From NCBI RefSeq assembly GCF_010548275.1, contig NZ_JAAGLT010000051.1, positions 1 to 38,419 on the forward strand: a DNA stretch of 38,419 nucleotides. The letters run 5' to 3'. The notes below the pieces were generated by a model. It saw nothing but the letters and a program-made list of their open reading frames with translations, was not told where the DNA came from and searched no databases. This document shows, piece after piece, positions 17,249 through 26,400 of this stretch. Within the stretch, counting starts at the first letter, position 1; each line of letters starts with the position of its first letter. The position numbers and the translations under genes were made by a program. This DNA is from Streptomyces sp. SID12488. Its GTDB lineage: Bacteria; Actinomycetota; Actinomycetes; Streptomycetales; Streptomycetaceae.

Positions 17249-17452
17249 GCGCCGGCTGGACATGTCCGGCTCGGCCCAGGTTTCCCGTTCCTGTCGAGGC
17301 CGCCGGGGAAAGAGTCCCCGGCTCGACAGCCCGAAAGGCGCTCCCCTGCCGCCGCAATCCGCGCACTCGATGAGCAGGCCAAAGCCGCTACCGACCCTTG
17401 CGGAAATGTCGTCACTGCGCGGTCTCGGAGCAAACGACGAGGAGACATCGGC

Positions 17453-17593
17453 ATGAAAAGACCTACCGCGCGGAAGGCGACTACCGGGTTCACGGCGACG
17501 GCCGCGGCGCCCGTCTCGGTCCTGGCCTTCACCGCACCGGCGTGCGCGAGTTCCGAGACCGTCAAGCCTCAGGCTGTGAACCACTACCAGTGA
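17453..17593 (+). CDS. Possible short exported peptide, or truncated secreted protein
   Basis: This 46-codon frame has GAGGAG 8 bases before its ATG and reads like a signal peptide: MKRPTARK, then an Ala/Val/Phe-rich stretch ending near ACA, followed by only about 18 residues. It may be the 5' end of a secreted-protein gene cut off by the IS3-like fragment that begins directly after its stop. A true small exported peptide is less likely. I do not recognise it. Confidence 0.35.
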   Translation: MKRPTARKATTGFTATAAAPVSVLAFTAPACASSETVKPQAVNHYQ

Positions 17594-17594
17594 C

Positions 17595-17750
17595 CGCTCG
17601 GTCGATCAGATCGCCAAGGACTTCGCCCTGCCGGAGACGACGGTGCGGCTGCGCGTCGGCCAGGCCGAGGCCGACGCTGATGAGTGCGTCGCACTGATCA
17701 GCGGTGAACGCAAGGAATTGGCCGCGCCGCGGTGGGAGACTCGTCGGTGA
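17595..17750 (+). pseudogene. IS3-family OrfA-like transposase fragment
   Basis: This frame reads SVDQIAKDFALPETTVRLRV and then ISGERKELAAPRWETRR. It resembles the helix-turn-helix of IS3 OrfA proteins followed by the segment normally ending in an LRREN-type leucine zipper. Both ends and the OrfB integrase are missing. It lies between the short exported peptide frame and the convergent membrane-protein gene. Confidence 0.55.
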
Positions 17751-17765
17751 CCACACTGAAAGAGT

Positions 17766-18434
17766 TCAGTCGCAGGTAGCCACCACGGACAGGTTGGCCA
17801 CCTGCGCCATGGGGATGACGGTGGCGCTGTGCACTCCCACCACGGTCAGTCGCAACATCCCGCCGTCGGCCGATCTCAGGACGCCACAGGTTGTCGTTGA
17901 GCCGTGTTCGACCTTCAGATAGGCGGGCGGAGGGCCGGCGGCTTTGGGGGCGGGGGCCCACCAGGTCAGGCCGACGCCTGCCAGCAGGCACAGCAGACCC
18001 GCGGCCACGGCGGCGCGGGCAATGTCGAGCCTGGCCCCGGCGTTGCGGGCGGCGGCGACCCGGAGAGCCCGGACCGATCCGTACCGCGCGTGGACATCGG
18101 CCAGGGTCAGCGTCAGCGAGCGACCGCCGGCCTGGGCGGCGAGTGCCTGCCACAGCCCGATCACGCTGGAGGCGAGGCCAAGCGCGACCAGCGTCGTGAT
18201 GGCGATCCGCCAGCCGACGGGCACGTCGCCGACCACGTCCCGCCCCTTGATCACGAACCCGGTGGTCACCAGGGTGATGAACGCGGCAAGGCCGTTGCGC
18301 CACTTCTCCGCGCTGTCCTGCACACGAGGCAACGAGTCGTCGATGAGCCGCTCGAACTCGGCCCGTTCGGCCAGATCGAAGGGCGTGGGCGGTCGGTCGG
18401 GCAGCTGGGCCCGGTAGCGCGGCGGCACGCTCAT
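17766..18434 (-). CDS. Three-TM membrane protein of the CHAT module
   Basis: This 222-residue protein has a cytosolic-looking acidic and basic N-terminus (1-46). Three hydrophobic segments follow, at about 48-66, 75-99 and 139-160. The C-terminal domain (about 165-222) has two cysteines (183 and 221) and, with the N-terminus inside, would face outward, where a disulfide could form. The 40-residue loop between the second and third segments is Arg/Ala-rich and probably helical. Its start overlaps the stop of the upstream Cys-rich gene by four bases (ATGA), so the two are translationally coupled. It is divergent from the CHAT protease gene. I know no named family; a pore-forming or membrane-signalling effector is an inference from context only. 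Confidence 0.8.
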   Translation of the reverse strand: MSVPPRYRAQLPDRPPTPFDLAERAEFERLIDDSLPRVQDSAEKWRNGLAAFITLVTTGFVIKGRDVVGDVPVGWRIAITTLVALGLASSVIGLWQALAAQAGGRSLTLTLADVHARYGSVRALRVAAARNAGARLDIARAAVAAGLLCLLAGVGLTWWAPAPKAAGPPPAYLKVEHGSTTTCGVLRSADGGMLRLTVVGVHSATVIPMAQVANLSVVATCD

Positions 18435-18838
18435 GGGGCTGCCTCGTCCGGATTGCCCGCGTCGAGCACCAGCTGGACCCGGAAGGCGACGCCGCAGCCG
18501 GTGACCTGCTCGGGGGCGCCCGTGTGGGGCTCGCCGCAGCCACAACTGACATCGATGACCACGGTCCGCGGCAAGGGCTCCCCGCTGTGTCCGCCTCTCA
18601 CCGCGGTGACCGCCTGGCCGACCTGCCGGTCGACGAGCTGGTGACCGCAACGCGGGCACGGGCCGCCGACGGTCGCCGTCAGCACCCCCTCGCCGACGAC
18701 CACGCCGGTCTGCATCCCTCCTGACTCGATCAGGTGGAAGGCACGTTCGGTCCACCGGAAGGCCGTGGTCGCCTGATAGGGCACATCGGCTCTCTCGGCA
18801 GCGGCCGGCTCGCTCGGTATCAACCTCGTCCTCCCCAC
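18431..18838 (-). CDS. Cys-rich, zinc-ribbon-like protein of the CHAT module
   Basis: This soluble protein of 135 residues has a CPRC motif (61-64) followed by GH, then a CGC motif (99-101) and Cys115, a spacing that could bind zinc. The N-terminal third contains ATTAFRWTERAFHL and ESGGMQTGVVVG. GTG at 18838 gives the full frame. A TTG five codons later (18823-18821) has GGGAGG 6 bases upstream and may be the real start. Its stop overlaps the start of the three-TM protein gene. Only about 40 bases separate it from the divergent CHAT gene, so both operons share one control region. I do not recognise the family. Confidence 0.7.
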   Translation of the reverse strand: MGRTRLIPSEPAAAERADVPYQATTAFRWTERAFHLIESGGMQTGVVVGEGVLTATVGGPCPRCGHQLVDRQVGQAVTAVRGGHSGEPLPRTVVIDVSCGCGEPHTGAPEQVTGCGVAFRVQLVLDAGNPDEAAP

Positions 18839-18879
18839 CTGCGTGGAACTTCACCAGTGTAGTAACCGGTGATGGCAAT

Positions 18880-21528
18880 ATGGTCGGTGTGCGCGACTGG
18901 GTGGCACGACTGACTGGACGGCCACGCGCGGGAGTTGAGGCGCGCCGGTCGTCTCCGGCATCGCGTCCGGTGATGGATCCGGCCCGACTCGACGAGGTCG
19001 TGGCGCGGCAGCGAGCACTGAGCGCGGGCCCGGCCGCCGACCCCGCCGAGGTGATGCGCCTCGCCGAGGCTCTGGTCACGCGATTCGAACTCGCCGGGCG
19101 GCCCGTGGACCTGGACGAGGCCATAGCCGCCGGCCAACGGGCCCAGCAGGCTCTCCCCGCCGACCACCCGTACTGGGCCGAAGTCACCGGCACGCTGCGG
19201 CAGTGGCGGTCGTTCCGCCACCGGCAGCACGGCACGCCCGAGGACCTGGACGAGGCGATCGCACTCACCCGCCTGCTGATCAGCGCACGTCCGACCGGCG
19301 CGGAACTGCCGGGCCTGCTCGACGAGTTGAGTGGGTTACTGATCACTCGGTACGACCGGGCAGGCGCGATCACCGACCTGGACGACGTACTGAAGGCAAG
19401 CAGGCAGGCGGTCAACAAGACCGCCACCCACGATCCGGACTGGGCGGGCCGGATGGCGAACCTCGCCATGGCCCTGCGCCTGCACTTCCTCCGGACCGAC
19501 GAGGGCACCGACCTCGACCTGGCCATCCACACCGCCGAAGTAGCCGTCGAGCACCTGGACCCCGGCCACTCCGGATACGCGACCGTTCGGTCGAACCTCG
19601 GCATCCTCCTGCGCGCACGCTTCGGACGATCCGGCGACCGGGGCGATCTCGACAGAGCCATCCGGCTTTACAGGCAGGCCGTCGAGCACGACCCGAACGA
19701 TCCGCTGGCCAGATCCGTCCTGCTGTCCAACCTCGCGTCCGCCCTGCACGACCGGTTCACGCACGCCGGGAACGACGCCGATCTGGACGAGGCGATCCCC
19801 CTGGTGCGCCGTGCGGTCGACCTCACCCCGCCTCACGATCCGGCGAAAGGACGGCATCTGGCCAACCTCAGCACCGTCCTGCTGAGCAGGCACGACCGCG
19901 ACGGCGCTGACGCCGACCTGGCCGAGGCACTCGAAGTGCTCAGCGCCATCGTCTCCTTGACAACAGCGGCGCCGAAGCTGCGGCTGACGACGGCACTCGT
20001 CCGGGCGGAGGCAGCCGAACGCCGGGGCGATGCCGACGCGGCCCTGGCCGCGTTGCACGCCGCGGTGGATTTGCTCCCGGTCATCGCCTGGCACGGCCTG
20101 GACCGGGCCAGCCGCGAATCGGCACTGGACGGCGTGCGCGACGTGGCGCGCACGACGGCGGCCGTCGCCGTACGCCTGGGCAGACCGGAACACGCGGTCG
20201 AAATGCTCGAACAGGGCACGTCGGTGCTCTGGGGCCAGAGCCTGCGTCTGCGAACCGACCTGTCGGAGCTGGCCGTGACCGAGCCTGAGTTGGTGGACCG
20301 GTTGCACAAAGCGCGCCAGGGGCTGGACGGCGCCACCGCGGACGACGCGGAGCGGACTCGGCTGAGCAGGCTCTGGGACGCGACGCTGCAGGAGGTGCGC
20401 GGCCTCCCGGGATGGACGGACTTCCTGGCCCCCGTCCCCGTCGAACAGCTGTGCCGCGCCGCGGACGAGGGACCCGTCGTGTGGCTCAACGTCGCCGAGG
20501 ACCGCTGCGACGCGCTGGTGGTGACGGACGGGCGGGTGACCGTGGTGCCCCTGCTCGGGCTGAGCGAGGATTCCGCAGTGGAGCGATGCAACACCTATCT
20601 GGAATCCCTGTCCTACGCCGCCCAGTTCAGGGGCCCTGAGGACTTCCTCGTGCGCGAGCGCTTCCGCGAGGAACTGGTGGACATGCTGGCCTGGCTGTGG
20701 GACACGGTCACCGAGCCCGTGCTCGACGCACTCGGGTTCACCGGCACGCCGGGGGAACCGCTGCCGCGCCTGTGGTGGTGCCCGACGGGACCGCTGACGT
20801 TCCTGCCGCTGCACGCGGCCGGCCACTACGGCCCTGGCGCGGATCGGACCCGGTCGGTGCCCGGGCGGGTCGTGCCCTCGTATGCCTCCGGTCTCCGCGC
20901 GCTGCTGCGGGCCCGCCGCGATCGGGACAGGGCACCCGCCCGCGTACTGGCCGTCGGGGTGGCCGAGGGAGACGGGCGGCAGCCCACGCTGCCCGAGGTG
21001 CGCCAGGAGATCGCCGGACTCACCGCCGTGGTGCCGCCCGAGCGGCTGACCATCCGGACCGGGCCACAGGCTACCCGCGCCGCGGTGATGCGAGCGCTGA
21101 CCGAGCACTCGTGGCTGCACCTGGCCGGGCACACGCAGCCTGATCCCGAGCGGCCCATGCACACCGGGATCGTGCTGTCGGACGGACCGCTGACCGTCCT
21201 CGATCTCGCCGACCTGCACCTGGAGGGGGCGCAGTTGGCGTACCTGTCCGCCTGCCTGACGACGTTGGGCAGCGGCCGGCTCTCCGATGAAGCGCTTCAC
21301 CTGTCGGCGGTCCTGCAACTCGTCGGCTACCGGCACGTGGTCGCGACCCAGTGGCACATCGAGGACCGGCACGCCGCACAGATGGCCGAGGCGGTCTACT
21401 CCCGGCTGTCCCGCAGCGGCGAACTGGACGCCGACAGCGCGGCGCGCGCACTGCACGACGCGCTCGACGAACTGCGCGGGCGGGCCCACCCGGTGGACTG
21501 GGCATCGTATGTGCACCGAGGACCGTGA
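18880..21528 (+). CDS. CHAT-domain (caspase-like) protease with TPR repeats
   Basis: This 882-residue protein consists of helical TPR-like repeats (about 35-450), with repeated DLDEAI and ARSVLLSNLASAL-type units, and a C-terminal CHAT protease domain (about 600-882). The expected caspase-like dyad is His751 in WLHLAGH and Cys792 in LAYLSACLTTLGSG; VVATQW near residue 820 is also typical. CHAT proteases of this fold act in bacterial conflict and cell-death pathways (for example with type III CRISPR or gasdermins) and cleave a partner protein when activated. The ATG has no clear ribosome binding site. A small TPR gene follows after 26 bases. Its activating signal and substrate are not evident; the coupled membrane protein across the promoter is an obvious candidate. 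Confidence 0.9.
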   Translation: MVGVRDWVARLTGRPRAGVEARRSSPASRPVMDPARLDEVVARQRALSAGPAADPAEVMRLAEALVTRFELAGRPVDLDEAIAAGQRAQQALPADHPYWAEVTGTLRQWRSFRHRQHGTPEDLDEAIALTRLLISARPTGAELPGLLDELSGLLITRYDRAGAITDLDDVLKASRQAVNKTATHDPDWAGRMANLAMALRLHFLRTDEGTDLDLAIHTAEVAVEHLDPGHSGYATVRSNLGILLRARFGRSGDRGDLDRAIRLYRQAVEHDPNDPLARSVLLSNLASALHDRFTHAGNDADLDEAIPLVRRAVDLTPPHDPAKGRHLANLSTVLLSRHDRDGADADLAEALEVLSAIVSLTTAAPKLRLTTALVRAEAAERRGDADAALAALHAAVDLLPVIAWHGLDRASRESALDGVRDVARTTAAVAVRLGRPEHAVEMLEQGTSVLWGQSLRLRTDLSELAVTEPELVDRLHKARQGLDGATADDAERTRLSRLWDATLQEVRGLPGWTDFLAPVPVEQLCRAADEGPVVWLNVAEDRCDALVVTDGRVTVVPLLGLSEDSAVERCNTYLESLSYAAQFRGPEDFLVRERFREELVDMLAWLWDTVTEPVLDALGFTGTPGEPLPRLWWCPTGPLTFLPLHAAGHYGPGADRTRSVPGRVVPSYASGLRALLRARRDRDRAPARVLAVGVAEGDGRQPTLPEVRQEIAGLTAVVPPERLTIRTGPQATRAAVMRALTEHSWLHLAGHTQPDPERPMHTGIVLSDGPLTVLDLADLHLEGAQLAYLSACLTTLGSGRLSDEALHLSAVLQLVGYRHVVATQWHIEDRHAAQMAEAVYSRLSRSGELDADSAARALHDALDELRGRAHPVDWASYVHRGP

Positions 21529-21554
21529 GTGCCGTAGACCGACGCGGAGGACGA

Positions 21555-22148
21555 ATGCACAGGAAGCTGCGCAAGGAAGTAAGAGAGATCGAGAAGTTGA
21601 TCGAGGGCAGCGGGCGGCACGCCGCGGCAGGTCCGGCGCAGCTGGCCGATCATGCCGCCGTCCTCGTGCGCGCCGGGGACATCTACCGGTCGGCGGGCCG
21701 GCTGCAGGAGGCCGCCGCCTGCCTGACCGAGGCCCTTGACGCCTACCGGCGACTCGACGACCTGCCGGGCGAGATGCGCACCCTGTCCGGCATGTCGTTC
21801 GTCCTGCGCGCCCAGGACCGGTTCGCCGAGGCTGCTGACTGCTGCCGACGATCGCTCACCATAGCGACAGACCTGGGCTGGGAGGAGATGGCGGACGCGC
21901 TCCAGTGGCGAATCGCCGCGATGGAGGCGGCCGACCGGGCGGGCATCGACGTGCCTGACGAGCTGGTCAAGACCGCCCTGCACGGCAAGCCCGGCGAGGA
22001 CTGGGTCCACGAGATCGACGGGAGGCGGGTCAGAGGCGACCACGCTCCCCCGGAGGCAGTCATCCGGTCCTGGCAGGTCGGCCCTGACCGTCTGCTCACC
22101 GGTGTGGTCATCCCCAACGCCAAGTACCGAGCGGGCAGAAAGCACTAG
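21555..22148 (+). CDS. Small TPR protein of the CHAT module
   Basis: This 197-residue soluble protein has an N-terminal basic helix (MHRKLRKEVREIEKLI) and two or three TPR-like helical hairpins (about 30-140, RSAGRLQEAAACLTEALDAY and AQDRFAEAADCCRRSL). The C-terminal part (about 145-197) has EDWVHEIDGRRVRGDHAPPE and looks like a small separate domain. GGAGGA lies a few bases upstream of the ATG. It starts 26 bases after the CHAT stop, so the two are probably one transcript. It may be an adaptor for the CHAT-TPR protein; that is inference. Confidence 0.8.
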   Translation: MHRKLRKEVREIEKLIEGSGRHAAAGPAQLADHAAVLVRAGDIYRSAGRLQEAAACLTEALDAYRRLDDLPGEMRTLSGMSFVLRAQDRFAEAADCCRRSLTIATDLGWEEMADALQWRIAAMEAADRAGIDVPDELVKTALHGKPGEDWVHEIDGRRVRGDHAPPEAVIRSWQVGPDRLLTGVVIPNAKYRAGRKH

Positions 22149-22486
22149 CGGGAGCGGCACTGCCCGCAGACCGCGCAAGGAATTCCGTGTCGATCGCGCG
22201 GTGGTCTGTGCGTGCGGTCCCTCATGACTCTGCTCTCCGCCCGGATCATTTCTGCCTACCGCCGTCGGCGACACCGGCCAGATCCCCGCCGAACTGCACG
22301 AGATGGCCGCGTGCTATCGGGCGAAGGCCGAGCGCGACCTGGGCCGCTTCGCACTGTCATACGTCACGCGCACTCGGCCCGGTCGATTCCGGGGCTGCCC
22401 GTTGAGCACCAGGAACGCGGCTCACGATGAGAGCGGCACGAGGAAAAGCATTGGCCTCTCGTCATGGAGAAGGCGATCATGACTCC
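22149..22486. other. Gap between TPR and macrodomain genes
   Basis: One plus-strand frame (about 22255-22370) reads PAELHEMAACYRAKAERDLG and looks like a protein remnant, but it has no start or complete domain. There is no terminator-like hairpin, so read-through from the CHAT operon into the macrodomain gene is possible. Confidence 0.3.
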
Positions 22487-22963
22487 GTGAAGCCGTTGAA
22501 GATCGTCTCGGGCGACGCGACCAACCCCCAGGCGAAGGGTCCGAAGGTCATCGCCCACATCTGCAACGACCTCGGTGGATGGGGCAAGGGATTCGTCCTG
22601 GCGATCTCACGTCACTGGCCCGAACCGGAGCGGGAGTACCGCCGCTGGCACCGCGAGCGCGCAGGTAACGGCTTCGCCCTCGGAGCTGTACAGATGGTCC
22701 GCGTCCGATCCGACATCTGGGTCGCGAACATGGTCGGGCAGCGTGGGATGAAAGTGGGAAGCGGCGGTCCGCCCATCCGATACGACGCCGTCGAACACTG
22801 CCTGCTCGCTGTCGCTGAGCACGCGCTTGCCAACAAGGCCTCCGTTCACATGCCTCGCATCGGCTGCGGCCTCGCCGGCGGCAAGTGGGAACGCGTCGAG
22901 CCGATCATCAGTACAACCCTGAGTGCCCGCGACATCGCCGTCACCGTCTACGACTACACCTGA
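22487..22963 (+). CDS. TARG1-like macrodomain protein (possible ADP-ribosylhydrolase)
   Basis: This 158-residue single macrodomain opens KIVSGDATNP and has AHICNDLGGWGKGFVLA (ADP-ribose-binding loop 1), NMVGQ, PPIRYDAVE and the closing HMPRIGCGLAGGKWERVEPI. The closing segment aligns with that of human TARG1/OARD1 (MPRIGCGL...WE), where an Asp after GCGL is catalytic; here that position is Ala, so catalysis, if any, must differ. Macrodomains bind or remove ADP-ribose or its derivatives. GTG at 22487 gives the normal family N-terminus; GAGAAGG lies 13 bases upstream. It follows the CHAT operon in the same direction. A terminator-like hairpin lies about 100 bases after it. Confidence 0.88.
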   Translation: MKPLKIVSGDATNPQAKGPKVIAHICNDLGGWGKGFVLAISRHWPEPEREYRRWHRERAGNGFALGAVQMVRVRSDIWVANMVGQRGMKVGSGGPPIRYDAVEHCLLAVAEHALANKASVHMPRIGCGLAGGKWERVEPIISTTLSARDIAVTVYDYT

Positions 22964-23061
22964 GACCGCTTCTCTGCCTGGCCCCAGGGCCCCAGGTTCG
23001 TTGTCGACTTGCGGGCTCATCCTCGAGCGCGGGCCGCGTCTCCGCGCCCGGAGGACGCGAA

Positions 23062-23094
23062 CGGCCCGCCGCTTCGGGGGAAAACGGCGGGCCG
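23062..23094 (+). terminator. Hairpin downstream of the macrodomain gene
   Basis: CGGCCCGCCG (23062-23071) and CGGCGGGCCG (23085-23094) form a 10-base-pair stem with a 13-base loop, about 100 bases after the stop. Confidence 0.6.
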
Positions 23095-23183
23095 GACTGA
23101 CCGTAACGGTGCCACACCCGTCGGCCCGGCGCACGCCGGAACAGTGAAATCGCAGCCGCCCAGGTTCTGCCGCCCGACAACGA

Positions 23184-23216
23184 ACGGGGCCCGTCCGGTG
23201 TACGGACGGGCCCCGT
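23184..23216. terminator. Second strong hairpin before the SARP-type regulator
   Basis: A perfect 14-base-pair stem (23184-23197 with 23203-23216) closes on a 5-base loop. It probably stops transcription entering from the left and insulates the regulator gene. Confidence 0.75.
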
Positions 23217-23451
23217 GTATCGAGCGCCGGACAGGCCTTGCACCTGCATCTCCCCGCAGGAAGCGGGGCCCCCTGCGCCGGCCCGGCGTTGACTGATGTC
23301 AGGGTGCCCCCTGCGCGGGCAGCCCCGGCCTCACTTCTCCGGGGCGGACTGGATCTGCCGGACGCCTTTGCCCGCTTCCAGCGGTGGGCAGCATCAGAAC
23401 GCGGCAGCATTCAAGGCGCCACGGGTCGGCAGAGCCCGGGTCCGGGTCGCT

Positions 23452-23457
23452 GTAGAT
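23452..23457 (+). promoter_or_regulatory. Candidate -10 box for a leaderless SARP transcript
   Basis: TAGATT ends 9 bases before the ATG at 23467. This spacing would start the mRNA at or near the A of the ATG, and there is no ribosome binding site, which fits a leaderless transcript. The -35 is not clear. Confidence 0.4.
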
Positions 23458-23466
23458 TTGCACGTC

Positions 23467-26400
23467 ATGCTCTGTGTTCGGGTCCTGGGGCCGATCGGTG
23501 CGGACATCGACGGTGCGCCCGTCCACCTCGGGAGTCCTCGGCAGCGTGCGCTCCTCGCACTGCTGCTGACGAGCCGTGGCGGCGTTGTGCCGGTCGACCG
23601 GCTGACCGATCGGCTGTGGCGCGGTCGGCCTCCGCACAAGGCGACCGCCTCGCTGCACGTCCATGTGTCGAATCTGCGCCGCGTCCTGGAGCCCGGCCGT
23701 CCTCCGCGCGGTCCGGCCGGGGTACTGGTCAGCACCCCGCCCGGGTACGCGCTGCGGTTGCCGGAGGACGCGGTCGACGCCTGGCGCTTCGAGGCGGCTG
23801 TGCGGCGGGCGCGTACGGTGTCGCCCGCCGAGGCCCTTCCCCTGCTGGAGGAAGCCCTGGGCTGGTGGCGCGGACCCGCGTACGGGGAGTGGGCCGGCGA
23901 GGAGTGGGCCGGCGCCGAGGTGGCCCGGCTGAGCGAACTGCGCACGGTGGCAAGGGAATTCGCGACCGTTGCGGCCCTCAGGGCCGGGCGGATCGCCGAG
24001 GCCGTACCCGGGGCCGAGTCGCTCGTCCGGGATCATCCGCTGCGGGAGGAGGGCTGGCGGCTGCTCGCCCTCGCGTTGTGGGCCTCCGGACGGCAGGCGG
24101 AGGCGCTGGCCGAGCTGCACCGGGCGGGCACGCTCATCGCCGATGAACTCGGGCTGGGCCCCGGGGACGCCCTGACCGAGGTGGAGACGGCGCTTCGGAC
24201 CGGGCGGACGGAGGTACTGCATGCCGTCGTACCGGAACCCGGGCCCGCGGCCCTCGCCCCGGCTGCGGACGAGCTGTTCGTGGGACGCGACGACGATCTG
24301 CGGGCGCTGGACGACGCCGCGCGAGCCGCCCGTACGGGCGGCGGCGTAGTACTGGTCACCGGTGAGGCGGGAGCCGGCAAGTCCGCGCTGCTCGCCCGGT
24401 TCCGCGGGAGGCTGCTGGACGAGGGCTGGACGGTGGTGGTCGGGCGCTGCCCCGAGTCCGACGGCGCACCGCCCGCGTGGGCGTGGGCGGAGGCGCTGGG
24501 CGCCCTCGCCAGACGGACACCCCCTGCCGATCCCGAAGCGCTGGGAGCCTTGTTGTACGAGCAGGAGGCTTCTTCGGAATCGGCTGACCCGACGGCGGAC
24601 GGGCCGGGCCGGGACGCGGTGCGCGACGGCCGGGCGGGCTCCGGCCGGTTCAGGCTGCACCAGGCGTTCAGCGCCTGGCTGCGGACCGCCGCCGGCGGGG
24701 CACCGCTGGCCGTGATCATCGACGACCTGCACCGCGCGGACGGGGAGACGCTGGCCCTGCTGGAGCGGAGCGCCGACCTCGCGGGGGCGCCGGTGCTGGT
24801 GATCACCGCGTACCGACCGACCGACGCCGGTGACCGGCTGACCAACACCCTCGCCGAGCTCGCCCGCCGTTCGCCGCACCGGCTGGTGCTCGGCGGGCTG
24901 CCGGCGCACGACGTGGGCACCCTGGTCACCTCGGTCTGCGGCACACCGGTCGGGGCCGCCACCGTGACCGCGCTGACCGAGCGGACCGGCGGCAACCCCT
25001 TCTACGTAAGGGAGAGCGCCCGCCTGCTCGCCGCCGAGGGCGTCCTGGTGGCCATCTCCGAGGTGCCGCAGGGCATACGGGATGTGTTGCGCCGACGGCT
25101 GCGACAGCTTCCGACCGGTGCGCTCGCCGTGCTCCAACTCGCCTCGGTGGCCGGGCAGGAGACCGAGGTGAGCGTGCTCGCCGAGGCCGCCGACGTATCC
25201 GAGCACGAGGTTCTCGACGGGCTGGAGGCCGGCGTCATGGCGGGGTTGCTGACCGAGCCGGCACCGGGCCGGGTCAGGTTCGCGCACACGCTGGTCCGCG
25301 ACACCCTGTACACCGATCTGGTGGGGGTGCGCCGCGCACGCCTGCACACCCGGCTGGCGGAGGTCCTGCGGCGGTTGCGTCCTGACGACGCGGCGGCGCT
25401 GGCGCACCACTTCGCGCGGTCGGGCACCGCGCAGACGGCGTCGCTCGCCGCCGACTACTCGCTGCGCGCGGCCGAACTGGCCGAGCGGCGCTACGCCCAC
25501 GACACAGCGGTGGAACTGCTCGACCAGGCCATCGAGTGCTTCGCGTTGATACCTTCCGCGCGGGAGGAGCGCCCCGGGCAACTGGTCTTTCTGCTCGGGC
25601 GGTTGCTGCGGGCACAGATCCGGGCCGGGGCGATCGTGTCCGCGCGGTCCACCCTCCAACGCGCCATCGAGACGGCCGAGGTCGTCGGATCCGACGACCT
25701 CGTGAGCGCGGCGGACGGTGCGTGGAACGGCCCGCCACACTCGCTCAGCGGCCCGCACGGTCTGGTCACTCCGGCCGCCGTCGACACGTTCGTCGACCGG
25801 CTGACCGCGCGCGCGGACCTGGACCCCGCCGTCCTCGCCCGGCGGGCGTCGGCGTCCGCGGATGGCGCGGCGGCGTCCCGGGCGGCCCGGCGACAGCTGA
25901 CCGTCGCCCGTGCGATCGGCGATCCCCTGCTGCTCGCCTGCGCCCTGACCGCGACGGCGGCGATGCCGCACGGGGCGCCGACTGACCGACGGGAACTGCT
26001 GGCCGCCGAGGTACGGGCGCTCGGATACGCGCACGACCTGCCCGCGAACCGCTGGGTCCGCGAGCACATCGGCGGCATGGCCGCCGGCGCCCGCAACGAT
26101 GCCGGGGCAGTACGGAGGCACGCCGAGGAAGGCCTGGCTCTCGCCCAGCGGTACCGGCTGGTGGAGGCGGAGGCGGTCAGCCTCTCCACCATGGCGATGC
26201 TCGCCCATGTGGAGGGCCGCTTCGACGAGAGCGAAGCGCTCTACACCGATGTACGGGACCGGCTGCGGCACAACGGATCCGCGCAGGGGGACTTCGTACA
26301 CGCCCTGGGTCTGATCACCATCCGGCTCAGCCAGGATCGCGTTGGGCACCGAGTCTCCCAGGAGACCGATCCGCTGCTGCGGATGCTCCACGCGATGTCC

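Larger units (their letters stand above)
22964..23466. other. Intergenic region with two hairpins
   Basis: About 500 bases hold two terminator-like hairpins, described separately, but no gene that I can support. The 3' end contains the promoter-like box before the SARP-type regulator. Confidence 0.4.

Noticed and set aside
19336..21516. 726-codon minus-strand open frame opposite the CHAT gene
   Set aside because: The plus strand has recognisable TPR and CHAT motifs; the opposite frame has none.
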